Shown: positions 45,794-56,268 of the stretch, one piece after another | Layout of the letters: every line of letters begins with the position of its first letter | Numbering within the stretch: the first letter of the stretch is position 1 | Source of the DNA: Taudactylus pleione | Taxonomy: Eukaryota; Chordata; Amphibia; Anura; Myobatrachidae | Direction of reading: 5' to 3' | Length of the DNA: 64,000 bases | Assembly: GCA_031769625.1 (NCBI GenBank) | Contig: JAUIMM010000484.1 | Location: forward strand, 3,038,001-3,102,000 | Program-made: the position numbers and the translations under genes | Notes under the pieces: model-generated | What the model was told of the DNA's origin: nothing | The model's database searches: none | What the model saw: the letters and a program-made list of their open reading frames with translations, nothing else

Positions 45794-46259
45794 GGGCCTG
45801 ATTTAAAGCCGCTTGCAAGCGGCTCGATGTTTGGCCACTGCGCATGCACTGCGAGCCCCGCCGAGCGACTGCAGTTCAGTCGCTACGGGGCTCGCTACAA
45901 GATGGGGCGGCTGTCAATGGTCAGTGACAGCTCGCCCCGTTTTGTAGGCCGTAGGGGGGGTGGCTGCACAAACGCAGGCGTTCCCTTAGGCACGCCTGGC
46001 GTTTGTAGGAGGACCTACTGACATCACTACTGAGGTCAGTAGTGGACTTCCTGCTCTATTAGAGCAGGAAGTCCACTCTGCCTTGCGGCAGCCTAGACCC
46101 TGCCACAGGGTCTTGTCGCAAGGCCGATGGGCGCGATAATCGCGACGGTCTCCAGGCAGCTCGCACAAGCTGTGGGAGGTCTCCCACAGCTTTGTGAGCT
46201 ACAGGAGAAAAAAAAACGCCCACAGACCCTGCTGCAGCGAGCGGGTTTGAATCATGGCC
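45794..46259 (-). mobile_element. Hairpin-rich MITE, family A, reversed
   Basis: Termini gggcctgatttaaagcc and ggtttgaatcatggcc are flanked by ata (45791-45793, 46260-46262). Interior hairpins correspond in reverse order to 43216-43745: gacatcactactgaggtcag, acttcctgctct / agagcaggaagt, and the stem around 46158-46200. The host tandem unit without the insertion at 46686 reads catagttagtagcctc. Confidence 0.9.
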
Positions 46260-46302
46260 ATAGTTAGTTAGTGGCCTCAAGCATAAGATCTATGATTTAA
46301 GG

Positions 46303-46498
46303 CAGGGGTAGTCAACCCTGGTCCTCGAGAGCTACCAACAGTGTATGTTTTCCAGATCTCCTCACAGAATCACAAGTGTAATAATTAACTCCACCTGTGG
46401 ATCTTTCTAAATGTGTTGGATAGTAATGAATACACCTGTGCACCAGCTGGGTCGTCTGGAAAACGTGAGCTCTTGAGGACCGAGGTTGGCTACCCCTG
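46303..46498. mobile_element. hAT MITE, caggggtag family, copy 1
   Basis: Ends caggggtagtcaaccctggt and cgaggttggctacccctg are inverse-related. atttaagg flanks both sides (46295-46302, 46499-46506). The element is 196 bp, with gagagctacc / gagctcttga inner pairing. Confidence 0.93.
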
Positions 46499-46758
46499 AT
46501 TTAAGGCCTTACGTTGTGTCTTTCTTGAGAATCCTGCGCCTGCTTCTGCGGCTAGGAGTGGATTTTCATCCCAGAAGGGGACCAGGAAGAGTGCTTTCCA
46601 AAAACAAATAAACAATTGATTTAAATAATCCTTTACAAACCTTCTGTAAAGGCATTTCCCAATCTGTACAGGGACATAAAAAAAACATAGTTAGTAGCCT
46701 CAAAGTGCCACTTAACCAGCACAGATATGTGGACAAGCATAAGATCTATGATTTAAGG

Positions 46759-46964
46759 CAGGAGTAGCCAACCCTGGTCCTCAAGAGCTACCAACAGTGT
46801 ATGTTTTCCAGGTCTCAGAGAATCACAACTGATGAAATAATTAACTCCACCTGTGGATCTTTTCAAATGTGGTGCTGAGTAATGAATACACCTGTGCGCC
46901 TGCTAGGTGGTGTGGAAAACGTGAACTGTTAGTAGCTTTCGAGGACCGAGGTTGGCTACCCCTG
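46759..46964. mobile_element. hAT MITE, caggggtag family, copy 2 by duplication
   Basis: It has the same ends, the same atttaagg duplication (46751-46758, 46965-46972) and the same host position as copy 1. It therefore arose by tandem duplication of the surrounding ~468-bp unit, not by a second insertion. Confidence 0.92.
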
Positions 46965-47153
46965 ATTTAAGGCCTTACGTTGTGTCTTTCTTGAGAATCC
47001 TGTGCCTGCTTCTGCGGCTAGGAGTGGATTTTCATCCCAGAAGGGGACCGGGAAGAGTGTTTTCCAAAAACAATTTACTTAAATAATCCTTTGCAAACAT
47101 TCTGTAAAGGCATTTCCCAACGTGTACAGGGACATTAAAATAAGCAGAGTAAT

Positions 47154-47447
47154 GCTGCATACACACGGGATGATTTTCCTGAATGAAATGAACAATAATG
47201 ACATCGTTGAACGATATATCGTTCATATCGTTAATTTTTAGGCAGGTAACGATCGACCAACAACCAACAATGCGCGTTCCCGCATGGACAATAAAGATAT
47301 CTTTCATCGTCCATGCATGCAGGCCAACTTGGATGATATTGTCAATTTTCCCTGTTCAGAGATGTGGCAGGATGACTCACTGAAAGATATCTTTGAAAGA
47401 TATCTTTCAAGTCGTTGGTGGTTCAGATCGTACCGTGTGTATGCACC
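47154..47447. mobile_element. MITE with gcatacacac termini
   Basis: The left end gctgcatacacacgggatga and the right end atcgtaccgtgtgtatgcac are inverse copies. The interior has gaacgatatatcgttc and gaaagatatctttgaaag palindromes. It is inserted in a tandem unit of the hAT relic. Confidence 0.8.
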
Positions 47448-47823
47448 TTTTAGTTAGTGGCTTTCAAACTGCCGTTGTTCCCACTGTCCACTTAAACAGA
47501 TCAGGTATGTGAGCAAGTGGAACAGAGCATTAAATGCAACATTTCAGATGTAAGGTTTAAGTCTTACGTTGTGTCTTTCTTGGGAATTCTTGAGCCCTAT
47601 GCCTGCTTGCTGGGAGTGGATTTTCATCCCAGAAGGGATGAAGAGATTGTTTATTCTTCCCAACGTTCACAGATCTGAAGAGAAAGAGATACATGTAAAT
47701 AACTACTGGCAGGAAAAAGAGGCAATTTGGGGATATATTTAACTTTCTAAAAATTAAAGTGTTCATGTTGCCACTTGCTATGGGTAACATGAAGAACATT
47801 AACTGTCTTTGCTTTACCTGAGC

Positions 47824-48000
47824 TGCCCATCCTTCCAGTGTGTACTCGCTCAGAAAGAGCTTTCAGCACAACCGGGAACCTTGTCAGTGATCGGCCTGAG
47901 ACTACTTCCCCAAAATGTGGAAAAGATGATGTCCATCAAAATGAACTACAAATTCTATGAGAAAGACCTTTACAGTCAATTACGTGCAAAAATTACAGAG
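47824..48000 (+). pseudogene. hAT transposase C-terminal (dimerisation) remnant
   Basis: The frame from 47824 encodes LPILPVCTRSERAFSTTGNL and then VSDR. A frameshift near 47893 moves to the frame that reads LRLLPQNVEKM. The pattern (S)ER-FS--GN--S--R--L-P--V is the conserved hAT C-terminal dimerisation domain. Upstream 45.1-47.7 kb lacks the RNase-H catalytic core and is instead tandem repeats and inserted MITEs. The element is therefore a dead internally deleted relic. It may be the same hAT lineage as the BED-finger relic at 6.6-9.0 kb, since both carry catcccagaaggggaccagg. Confidence 0.75.
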
Positions 48001-48436
48001 GCACCTGTAATGGTGTATTCCAGTGGGAACAAATTAATATTGTGTGAAGAAGATGATGTATACCCCAGATTATACCATCACCCAAGCCTATATCGTCATC
48101 CCATACTGTGTTGTGTATAAATTACAGCTGCGCTCCCTGTTAGATTGGGGATTCATTGTCCACTTTAGTAGATGTGAGCTCCATTTTAGACGATATCATC
48201 ACCACACCCCCTACACATCTTCTGACCTGGGCTACAGGAGGAGCAGATGCACTCTGGAATACGGTTGCATGGAGTTGCCCCTATGACTCACTGATAGTCA
48301 GGTAGAGGGGCCACTGGTGTAGGGACACTATAATCAGAGAACGCAGTTTTAGCTGCTTTATTCCATTTTTTAAACCATATCCTCTATTTTAACCTTTGAA
48401 AATGTTTATGCAAATCTCAGCAGAGGCGTTTGTGAT

Positions 48437-48650
48437 GTCATGGCTAACGCACACACACACAGAAAAAAAAACACATAGATTGATTGATTAATTATTTTTT
48501 AGGGGGCACTTGGGAGGGAGAGCACCCGAAAGAGGCAGCAGCCTCTTGATAAATGACACAGGCAGCACAGCACCCCTGCGCACCTACATTGCTGATAAAT
48601 GTGGCTAACGCGCACACACAAAAAAATTGTTTTTATTTTTTTCACTGGTG
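48437..48650. repeat. Two units of the ~150-bp hAT-type array
   Basis: ggctaacgcacacacacaca at 48437 and ggctaacgcgcacacac at 48602, with gagagcacccgaaagaggca, gataaatgacacaggcagc and cctacattgctgataaatgt between them, match the 7.8-8.5 kb array in the same orientation. The second unit is cut off at 48651 by a family B MITE. Confidence 0.8.
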
Positions 48651-48651
48651 G

Positions 48652-48987
48652 TGTGCATAATTAGCAAAGTAGCATCATTGTACACGTCACCTGCATGTAT
48701 TTCAGCCAGCGCTGATCGCAGTGCTAGCGGCGGGGTAAGGCTACCTCAAGGGCTGCGAGCACCTCCGATGCCTCTCGATGTTACCGATTAATCAAACAAT
48801 TCCAGGAGATGACGTGTGTTGTGAGGGGAAAGGGGGCGTCTTAATACACTTGCGAGCGCTCAGTGCCGTAGCTTGCTAAGACATAGAGGGCGTCCTTACG
48901 CCACGCAGTTCGAGCATTTAATTTAAATATTCGGCCCCTTTTTGCCAGCGAGCGTACGCATCTAGCGAGCGGGTCTGAATCAGGCCC
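48652..48987 (+). mobile_element. MITE, family B, left-truncated
   Basis: gtgcataattagcaaagtag, catcattgtacacgtcacct, cctcaagggctgcgagcacc, ggagatgacgtgtg, gagggcgtccttacgccac and the end gcgggtctgaatcaggccc match the right half of 61105-61697. Confidence 0.75.
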
Positions 48988-49226
48988 TTTGTGTAAGAAG
49001 GCAAAAACTTTGCATCAAAATAGGTGAATGAGGCGAAAACATCGCACTTATTGCCAATCGTGGCTTTTCACCGCTAACTGAATCCTGCCCTAAAATTGGT
49101 AAACAGGGATGTGGAGTTTCTATCATCTGCAATGTGCACACAAAGGCTCATTCCCCCCCTTCCAAATGGTGGGAGGTATGTAAACTCCACTGAGGAAATA
49201 ATGTGATGACAATATTCTTTCTAAGG

Positions 49227-49588
49227 TGTCTATTCATTATGTTTATTATCGGGGTCCCCGATAATTAACATACTAACTCGATGCGAGCGCCGGAGAAATT
49301 CATCATTGCTCCTGCGCGGAGACAGCTGATCCGAAAATCCGCTGTCTCCCTGAAGCGCTTCATTGCTCCTTTCGGAGCAGATACACTAGTGCGCATGCAT
49401 GTCCTACAGGTCACGCATGTGCACAAAAGCTCCGGCGTCCGGCATTAGGAGCCAGACTGGTGTAGAGTGCAACCCGGGACTCCTTCCTATAGTGCACTAG
49501 TGTATGGCCATTCTGGGAGAGAAAGTTAATCAGGAGATATCTGTGATATCTCCTGCTTTACCTTCTTGATGAATGGGCCGGACACTTA
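49227..49588. mobile_element. Probable MITE with gtgtctattcat / atgaatgggccggacac ends
   Basis: The weak terminal inverse pair bounds sequence with strong internal hairpins: ttatcggggtccccgataa and ggagatatctgtgatatctc, plus agcgcttcattgctcctttc against ggagcagata. No clean duplication. Confidence 0.45.
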
Positions 49589-50173
49589 TGGGGTCAATTC
49601 AGACCTGGACGCTAAGCTGCGATCTCACGCAGCCAAGAGGTGCTGGGTATGCAAATACCGCGATCGCACTGTCTGGTGTAAGGACGCCCTCTATGTCTTA
49701 GAGAGCGACAGCAGAGCGAACGTATGCCAGTATAAAGACGCCCACCTTTCTTTCTTAGCACACGTCATCTCCAGGAAGTTGTGATTAATCGGATACAACG
49801 AGAGCCATTGGAGCTGCACGCAGCGCTTGAGGTAGACCCTACCCCACCGCAAGCACTGCAATCAGTGCTGTGTAAAATACAACCAACTGCCGTGTACAAT
49901 GACGCTTCTTTGCTAATTATGCACATCCATGGAACGCCGTTAAGACGCCCAGACACGCCTGGGTTTGCACATCCACTCCCCCGTTCACAAGCACCTTCCC
50001 CTGTTACCACTCACAAACGGCACCATCTGTCACTCAAAATAGCGCTCAGTCTGTGTACTACGAGCGCACAATTCTGGAGCGCAGTGAGTGACTCGCGCAT
50101 ACGCATGCACAAACGTGCGATTATCGGCCTTAGCGTGCCTTCACGGCTTAGCGTACGGGTCTGAATCAGGCCC
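49589..50173 (-). mobile_element. MITE, family B, complete
   Basis: Ends tggggtcaattcagacctgg and gggtctgaatcaggccc are flanked by tta (49586-49588, 50174-50176). On the minus strand the interior matches 61105-61697, e.g. gtttgtgagtggtaacaggg, gaaggtgcttgtgaacgggg, gttttacacagcactgattg and gcgcttgcggtggggtaggg. The open frame at 49781-50164 is incidental. Confidence 0.88.
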
Positions 50174-50452
50174 TTAATTTCTACAATTGCAGGTGAAAAT
50201 TAAATTAGGTGACATGTGGTGAGGTCAATGGCTGGGGAGGCACACATGTATTAAACCTCAGTTTTTATATCAAATCTCTGGAGCATGACAGGGGAGGGAG
50301 TATGCCAGGGGAAGCTCTTATTGTAATAAATATAAGAAAATAACATAAACGAGATAAAACACAGCAATATTCTTAGGAGAACAACTGAAAGATTTTACTG
50401 AATGGAGAGGATTAATAGTATTAGCTGTTTGGACATTGGAATTCTACTATTT

Positions 50453-50559
50453 ACATCAGGCACATTTAAATCAGGCCCATTACACATTACATCAGGCACA
50501 TTAGAAGCACATCAGGCACATTTACATCAGGCACATTACACATTACATCAGGCACATTT
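50453..50559 (+). repeat. Short tandem repeat acatcaggcacatt
   Basis: About six degenerate copies of acatcaggcacatt with small spacers (acacatt, agaagc). Spacers are not unique sequences of constant length, so this is not a CRISPR array. Confidence 0.85.
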
Positions 50560-50654
50560 GTTTCTACAAACCTGTAAAGCTAGGAGCAGATTGATATTCC
50601 AAGTTCCAGTTATCGTAAAGTTGCTCTGCGCACACAGTGTCATAACTCCCTGGA

Positions 50655-50723
50655 GGAAGTGAGAGGACGCGCTGCCAGGAAGTGAGAGGACGCGCTGCCA
50701 GGAAGTGAGAGGACGCGCTGCCA
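50655..50723 (+). repeat. 23-bp tandem repeat, three perfect units
   Basis: Units ggaagtgagaggacgcgctg, then cca, start at 50655, 50678 and 50701 without a mismatch. A partial fourth (ggaagg) follows. Confidence 0.95.
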
Positions 50724-51077
50724 GGAAGGAGGCGGGGAGAAGCTCTGATGTGTCCTCCATGTCAGCAGCATGTGGGTCTCCATCAATGCAGAGCGCAGCC
50801 ATCCAGTAAGCTCCATTGTTGGACAGCGCAGTGCAGCCACACATCGCGTTTCTCTTGCTGGGCTGCACTGATCACGGAAGCCAGATACAACCTTAAGGTC
50901 CAGCGGGCACTTCTCATAGAAACAACCTGTCCTATAAGCACACATGCTGGAGTGTATACAACAGTGAGTTTTTATTAGTTATTTGTTCTATAGTTGGCTA
51001 TAAATAGAAGCAGATCTCATCTACAGTCACTCAGTCGTGGAAAGTGAGGTCATTGTTTTGGTTCATCTTGCTTTGCC

Positions 51078-51203
51078 ATGCCAAAGCATAAATCAAGTGA
51101 TTCTTCCCAGGTTTTTATTGAACAGTGGACCAATTTGTACTTTTTTGTGGCGATTGACGATAAGCCAGTATGTTTAATTTGTCATCAGTCAGTTTCGGTA
51201 TAA
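51078..51203 (+). pseudogene. BED-type zinc finger fragment of a hAT transposase
   Basis: From an ATG at 51078 the frame reads 41 residues to a stop at 51201. MPKHKSS is followed by EQWTNLYFFVAIDDKPVCLI and then CHQSVSV. Aromatic W--LYFF plus CLIC (Cys-x2-Cys) is the first half of the BED/hAT zinc finger seen in hAT transposases and in genes domesticated from them. The His pair is missing: after the stop the sequence does not continue with the expected N--RHY. Downstream, 51355-51412 looks like a hAT right end. Confidence 0.6.
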
Positions 51204-51354
51204 GAAAAATGGTAAACAGACCATGTTTAATTCATTAATATACTAAAATTATCTTTTGAAGTCTTCATTATGGCTTTATGAGTCTGGAAAATGTCTTATA
51301 ATCCTCTAAAATTCGAAGTAGTCTAAATACTACAGTATAGCTTATTGGCCCTTG

Positions 51355-51412
51355 GGCTTCGTTGAATTTTTGAATGTGGCCCACACTGTCTTAAAGGTTG
51401 ATGACTCCTGGT
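51355..51412 (+). mobile_element. Probable hAT right terminus
   Basis: gaatgtggcccacactgtct then taaaggttgatgactcctgg resembles, on the minus strand, a hAT start ccaggagtcatcaacc. With the BED fragment at 51078 it suggests an internally deleted hAT copy. The left terminus and duplication were not found. Confidence 0.4.
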
Positions 51413-51987
51413 TTATGACCAATGTTGAATGCTTTTGCCATTGATGGCAGAGAACCAATGGTTCTTAGCCATCGATGGACGAGTGGGAGTGAAGAGTGCA
51501 CTCGGGTCGGTGACACCTAGAGTACGGCCATGAAACCCCCTGCGCGTGCCTTTGGCGCGTTTGTCCAAAAAGGGGAGTGGCTTTGCTGAGGGGGATGTGG
51601 TCTCGGGGCACACCCCTGGTTTCAACACTCCGGAGGAGTTCCCACTCCCGTAAATGCTGGGCTCCCCCCGGGAATCTCCCTGCACTGCCGCTTCCTCAGT
51701 GACCAGGAGCCGGCCGCTGCACTGTGATGTTAGACGTGGAACTCTTAATCAATGTAACTAAACACAATGATACAAAAAACCTCTTTATTATGACTTCTTT
51801 GTTATTAAATCATTGAAATGCATAGTTATGTGAAGAAATCACATTTGCACAGTCTCTCTAAAATATCCCAAATAATTGCTGCAATCACCTTGCATCACAA
51901 TAAATGTTATTGCCAATTGACAGTCTCACAAAAATGAAATATTAAATGTAGTAAGTATTCTTCCTCTGTGCTCTATCTCCTGCCTAT

Positions 51988-52527
51988 AGGCCTGATTCTG
52001 ACTGGATGCAGCTGCTTCCGTGTCTGCTTCTATTGGCTGTCACCCATCTGCAACAAATGCAAATAACGCTACCAAGCCCTTCCCTGGTGTACATCCGGGT
52101 TTCCGAATGTGCGAGGACTGAGACCCCCAGTGTCAGTGCCCATAGACTCTGAAATAATGATTGGAGCGTCTTTAGACATACCATCGGTCGCACCATCGAC
52201 ACTTGCACCTGCCCTATGGCAGGTGCAACTTATCTGTCCGAGTATGGTCTCATGTGTGAGCATCTGCATGTGCAACACTGTCAGCGTCACTCCAATAACC
52301 CGCCCATAAGACGGACCATCTCTGTGCATCTGCTAAGCCACCTCCCTGTCACTGCCCAGGAACAACCAATACATTTTCATAACAGTTCTGGGGCCATGCG
52401 TCTCTTATGTGCCTCATTCGCGCACACTAGCTGGATGCATGCGCAGTGCGGCATGGAAGCATGGTCAGAAGAAAAAAAATAGCTCCACTGCGTCCATCAC
52501 CGATGCGTCCGAGTCAGAATCAGGCCC
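51988..52527. mobile_element. 3-bp-TSD MITE, family C
   Basis: The left end aggcctgattctgactggat and the right end ccgagtcagaatcaggccct are inverse copies. tat (51985-51987) and tac (52528-52530) flank it, one base apart from a perfect duplication. Interior inverse words include gtcgcaccatcgac and tgcacctgccctatggcagg. Confidence 0.82.
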
Positions 52528-52790
52528 TACGTGTCTTTCCTTTTACACCTGTAGTGAACATCCCAGCATGGGGGTAACAAGCACATCATCACCTGGCAGA
52601 AGGGGGGAGGGCACCTCGGGCTTTGATCAATGTTTGTAAACAATCTTTTCTGGCTTAATTTTACCATCACAAAGTTTGTAGATTGTATTTTAAAAATAAA
52701 CCACTAGATGGTGCTAAAATCACATAAATCACCCTGGCTTTTCACTACCAATTTGTATATATTAGAACTAAACAGTATTATACATATTAT

Positions 52791-53143
52791 TTATTTATTA
52801 TTATTTATTACAAGTTATTTATATAGCGCACACATATTCCGTAGCGCTTTTACAGAGAATATTCGGCCATTCACATCAGTCCCTGCCCCAGTGGAGCTTA
52901 CAATCTATATTCCCTACCACATGCACACGCACATACACACACTAGGGGTAATTTTTGTTAGGAGCCAATTAACCTACCAGTATATTTTTGGAGTGTGGGA
53001 GGAAACCAGAGTACCCGGAGGAAACCCACGCAAGCACAAGGAGAATATACAAACTCCACACAGTTAGGGCCGTAGTGGGTATCGAACCAACGACCTCAGT
53101 GCTGTGAGGCAGTAATGCTACCATTACACCATCTGTGCTGCCC
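52791..53143 (-). mobile_element. tRNA-derived SINE, complete
   Basis: Read on the minus strand it starts gggcagcacagatggtgtaa, has tggtagcattactgcctcac (A-box region), and gtcgttggttcgatacccac as B box. Then come gtttcctcccacactccaaa, ctggtaggttaattggctcc, gattgtaagctccactgggg and gcgctatataaataacttgt, ending in an ATT-rich tail. It is the best-preserved of three copies in the window. Confidence 0.9.
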
Positions 53144-53500
53144 TACATATGTATCATTGGTTGCCAAATTATTAATACAAATACAGAATAAAAAAAATGG
53201 ATAACATAAAATTCATATAATTAAATAGTTTAGTTTAGCATGAGGGTGAGATCCTCCTAACATATAAAACGAAGATAGGAAGGGCAATTTATGAGGCTAA
53301 AAATGTTGTGTTTCTTTCCTTTTTCCATATGCACCTGGCTGCAGTAAACAGATGTAATTACACATGTGCAGAAATCTGCATATCCCGTAATTCCGTTGAC
53401 ACATCCACACTGAAATTTGCCTACCTGTGCATGCCCCATTACAGCCCAGTTACGCCCCTTCAGCCACAAGTGGAGGTTTGCCTGTACTTGTGTGCACATA

Positions 53501-54008
53501 GGGCCTAATGCAGATGTGGATGCAAATACCATCGCAGCTGTGATCTATTACGGATTCGCAAAATATGCTAATGACTCACTCGCCACCCAGTGCATAGAGA
53601 CAACCACTGAAAGCATCTCACATCCACCCATCACGCACAAAACCGGAAACATCGAAAGCAGATCAGGTGGCCATCATCCTTCTAAGTAACTCTATAAGCT
53701 GTTGCAGCCATAGCGGGTCTCCAGACACGCATAGAGCTCTCCTACTGAGAGCAAGGACCCAGTGGCTAATTCATGGATGCCCAGGACACAGTGTCTAAAT
53801 GGTCAGACACGCCTGTGTGTCTCTAGCCATCCCCCGTTACCTCCCCCAAACGCTGACTACCTGTCACTCACTTTCCCAGTGAATCCTCTGTGTGAGCGTA
53901 ATAGCAATTTAATCACGGCACATGCACAGTGCGGCTTACACGCATGTTCATTGGCAATCACTCAATCTGCATAAATATCGCCATTGCATCCACATCTGAA
54001 TGAGGCCC
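53501..54008. mobile_element. 3-bp-TSD MITE, family C
   Basis: The left end gggcctaatgcagatgtgga and the right end tccacatctgaatgaggccc are inverse copies of 20 bases with few mismatches. ata flanks both sides (53498-53500, 54009-54011). Interior tgcaaataccatcgcagctg pairs with gcataaatatcgccattgca. Confidence 0.9.
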
Positions 54009-54011
54009 ATA

Positions 54012-55289
54012 ATTTCAGAACATACAAAGTGTGAAAACAGGTTGTCACCCAGATACACTTATACCCAACCAGGTCATAAGAAAACTTTGTCTGATGGCGA
54101 AAAATGCTAAAAAGCTATAATACAAGTGCAATCTTCCCTATTGCGTATGTATAAAAGTATCAAAAATGAATTCTAAAATATACCCACAAAATCATATACT
54201 ATGGGCATGAGCGATGAAAGATCAACTTCAGAGGTGAATCCACAATCAGCCAATCAGAAGTGGCTAGCATTGCTGGCAAGTATCACCATTAGTTTGTATT
54301 TGTACAAGACCTCAGGCATCTGCAATTTATATGACTACTGACGCCCCTATTTGTGTCTTTGTGCTGATCCTTATTATTGTCATTATTATTAGTATTACTA
54401 TAAGATCTCAGGGTAGATGACTAATGGGCGGACAAGATGTCAAATGAACATACTGTACATGGCAATTGCAAGTAGGCAGAATAAAATTGAATGGATGCGT
54501 TTTCAACCAAATCACATGGAAGACAGAATAATTCGGCACAAGACATGGAAGACCGGCATAACCAGACAAGAACATAACACTTAGACAGAATAAGATAAAA
54601 GGATGCAGCCTGACCAAAGCGCATACAGAACCAATTCAGCATAGGACATAACAGGGGCATAAGAGGAAGACAGATGTGAGATGTAGGCAGATGACCCTGC
54701 CAGAGAGAGCTTACATTCTAAAGGTGGGGGTAATAAAGAGACAGTTGGAGCCAGTGAGGCAAAAGGCATAGTGGGGTCATTAAGTTGAGCAATTTAGTAA
54801 ATGGAGACTGGGGCAGCCATGTTGGCTGAGATACAGAAAAGAAATGTGCCCGCTCTCAGTTTTATCCCTCGGGGTAAATTTACTAAGAATCATGTTTGGT
54901 GTCGATTTGAAATCAGGTGAAGTTTCTTCTATGGTGATCCTCAGCTATTTGTGGTGTATGCTGCGATTTGAATCGTTTTGGTCTTTTTTTTGTTGCACAC
55001 TCGCAAATCAGCAAGTTTCCTGAAACCAATTCAATTCACAACTGAATCGCAAATTGTTGGATTTGTGTGTGCAAGCAAAAACAGACCAAGATGGTTGTAA
55101 TTCCAACATGTTTTCACAAATATGCCTATTGCCCCTGGGTGGAATACAAAATAGGGAAAGCTTTGCCCAAACACAGCAAAATAGCCTGTTTCTGCCATGT
55201 ATAAATCACAGACAGTGATGTGTTTGTCTCCCTTTATAAGCATCATGATTAAGGCTAGATGAATAGAAAAACTTTCCACATCCAAACAT
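54012..55289. other. Stretch with no recognised gene
   Basis: A ggggtaaatttactaag word at 54875 and gctttagtaatttc at 55584 may be the two ends of a decayed MITE interrupted by the hAT element at 55290. The minus-strand frames at 54408-54769 overlap each other in different frames and share no motif with known families. Confidence 0.4.
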
Positions 55290-55584
55290 GCTACTGATTT
55301 GGTCTCTCAGCACTGCTCAAAACACTGGAAAATGGCCGCCCCAGCCATTTTTCTGGCATTTTGCGCATGCGCTGTGAGGAAATCGCCTGAAAAATGGCGG
55401 CCGAGCCATTTCCCCCGTGATCTGCGCATGCGCAGTAGACTCTGGGCACACTCTAGTGCCCAGAGTTTACTGATTCTGTGGTGGCCGGCCAGCTGCATCA
55501 GACGGCTGCCGGCCACCGGGGTGAGAGGATGGGGCCCGTGACGGGGGCTGCACACGGACCCCCTCCTCTCTAAAGACGCCCCTG
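55290..55584. mobile_element. hAT MITE, caggggcgt family, left-truncated
   Basis: tctcagcactgctcaaaaca, ccattttgcgcatgcgc, tctgcgcatgcgcagtagac, ctctgggcacactctagtgc and the end taaagacgcccctg match 18290-18559. The first ~100 bases of the element are absent. Confidence 0.8.
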
Positions 55585-56265
55585 CTTTAGTAATTTCCCA
55601 ACTTGCAAAATCTCACCAAATTTTTTTTTTCAAATCGGGTACCAGTTGCATTGGGGAGGGGAGGCCATGTGGAGCGTTAAAGCTTTACAGACCAAAAAGT
55701 GCTTCTGCCTCAGTATGAAAATATGCGAATGCGCCCTTTTTGTACTCGGTCTGTGTTAGCATACACCTCCCCACCAGGGGTTAAAGTGGGCAGGAACGGG
55801 GTGGTACTGAGTTCCGTCACCTCTAATTTTTCCTCCAAGTCCCTGCACAGAAGTCCCACAGACAGAGAGCCACTCTCTGTCTGCCTAGGGAGTGAATTTC
55901 TTCAGAGGTCTCTCAATTCAGAGAAACCAGCATATAAGTAGGAAAGAATCAAGCGAAGGCAATACATAGGGGATGCAAAAACATTAGGCATCCAAGTGAC
56001 ATAGACTAGTTTGTGGGGACCCCATTAAAAAACTTAGAGGCACAGCAGAAATATAACACTGATGATATAGAACTTTTTATTTTATTTCTAAGTGATCTAA
56101 CATTGTAGTCTCAGCTGTCAGGAGTGCTAATAAGAGCATCTAACATTTATTTCACATCCTAAGTGTGATTTTCTACAGATAAGAGTTAACTATTATCTCC
56201 CTCTGATCTGTGTTTTTCATCCTCCACAATAAAACACAAATTACTCAACACAATTATAAAACAGC
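55585..56265. other. Stretch with no recognised gene
   Basis: No termini or coding signal seen. Confidence 0.4.
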
Positions 56266-56268
56266 ATA

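Larger units (their letters stand above)
45660..47660 (+). repeat. ~470-bp tandem units within the hAT relic
   Basis: The block containing gtgtctttcttgagaatcct, ggattttcatcccagaaggg, ggcatttcccaa and gtacagggacat recurs at about 45.67, 46.52, 46.98 and 47.57 kb. The clean period between 46.50 and 46.97 kb is 466-468 bp. Later insertions lengthen individual units: a family A MITE at 45794, a hAT MITE in two units, and another MITE at 47154. The catcccagaaggggaccagg word also occurs inverted in the hAT relic at 6.64 kb. Confidence 0.85.

Noticed and set aside
47809..48120. 103-codon frame as an intact gene
   Set aside because: It is only one frame of the frameshifted hAT C-terminal remnant; the conserved SERAFSTTGN part lies in another frame.
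50453..50559. CRISPR array
   Set aside because: Repeats are 14 bp, the spacers are themselves repeat fragments of irregular length, and the genome is clearly eukaryotic.
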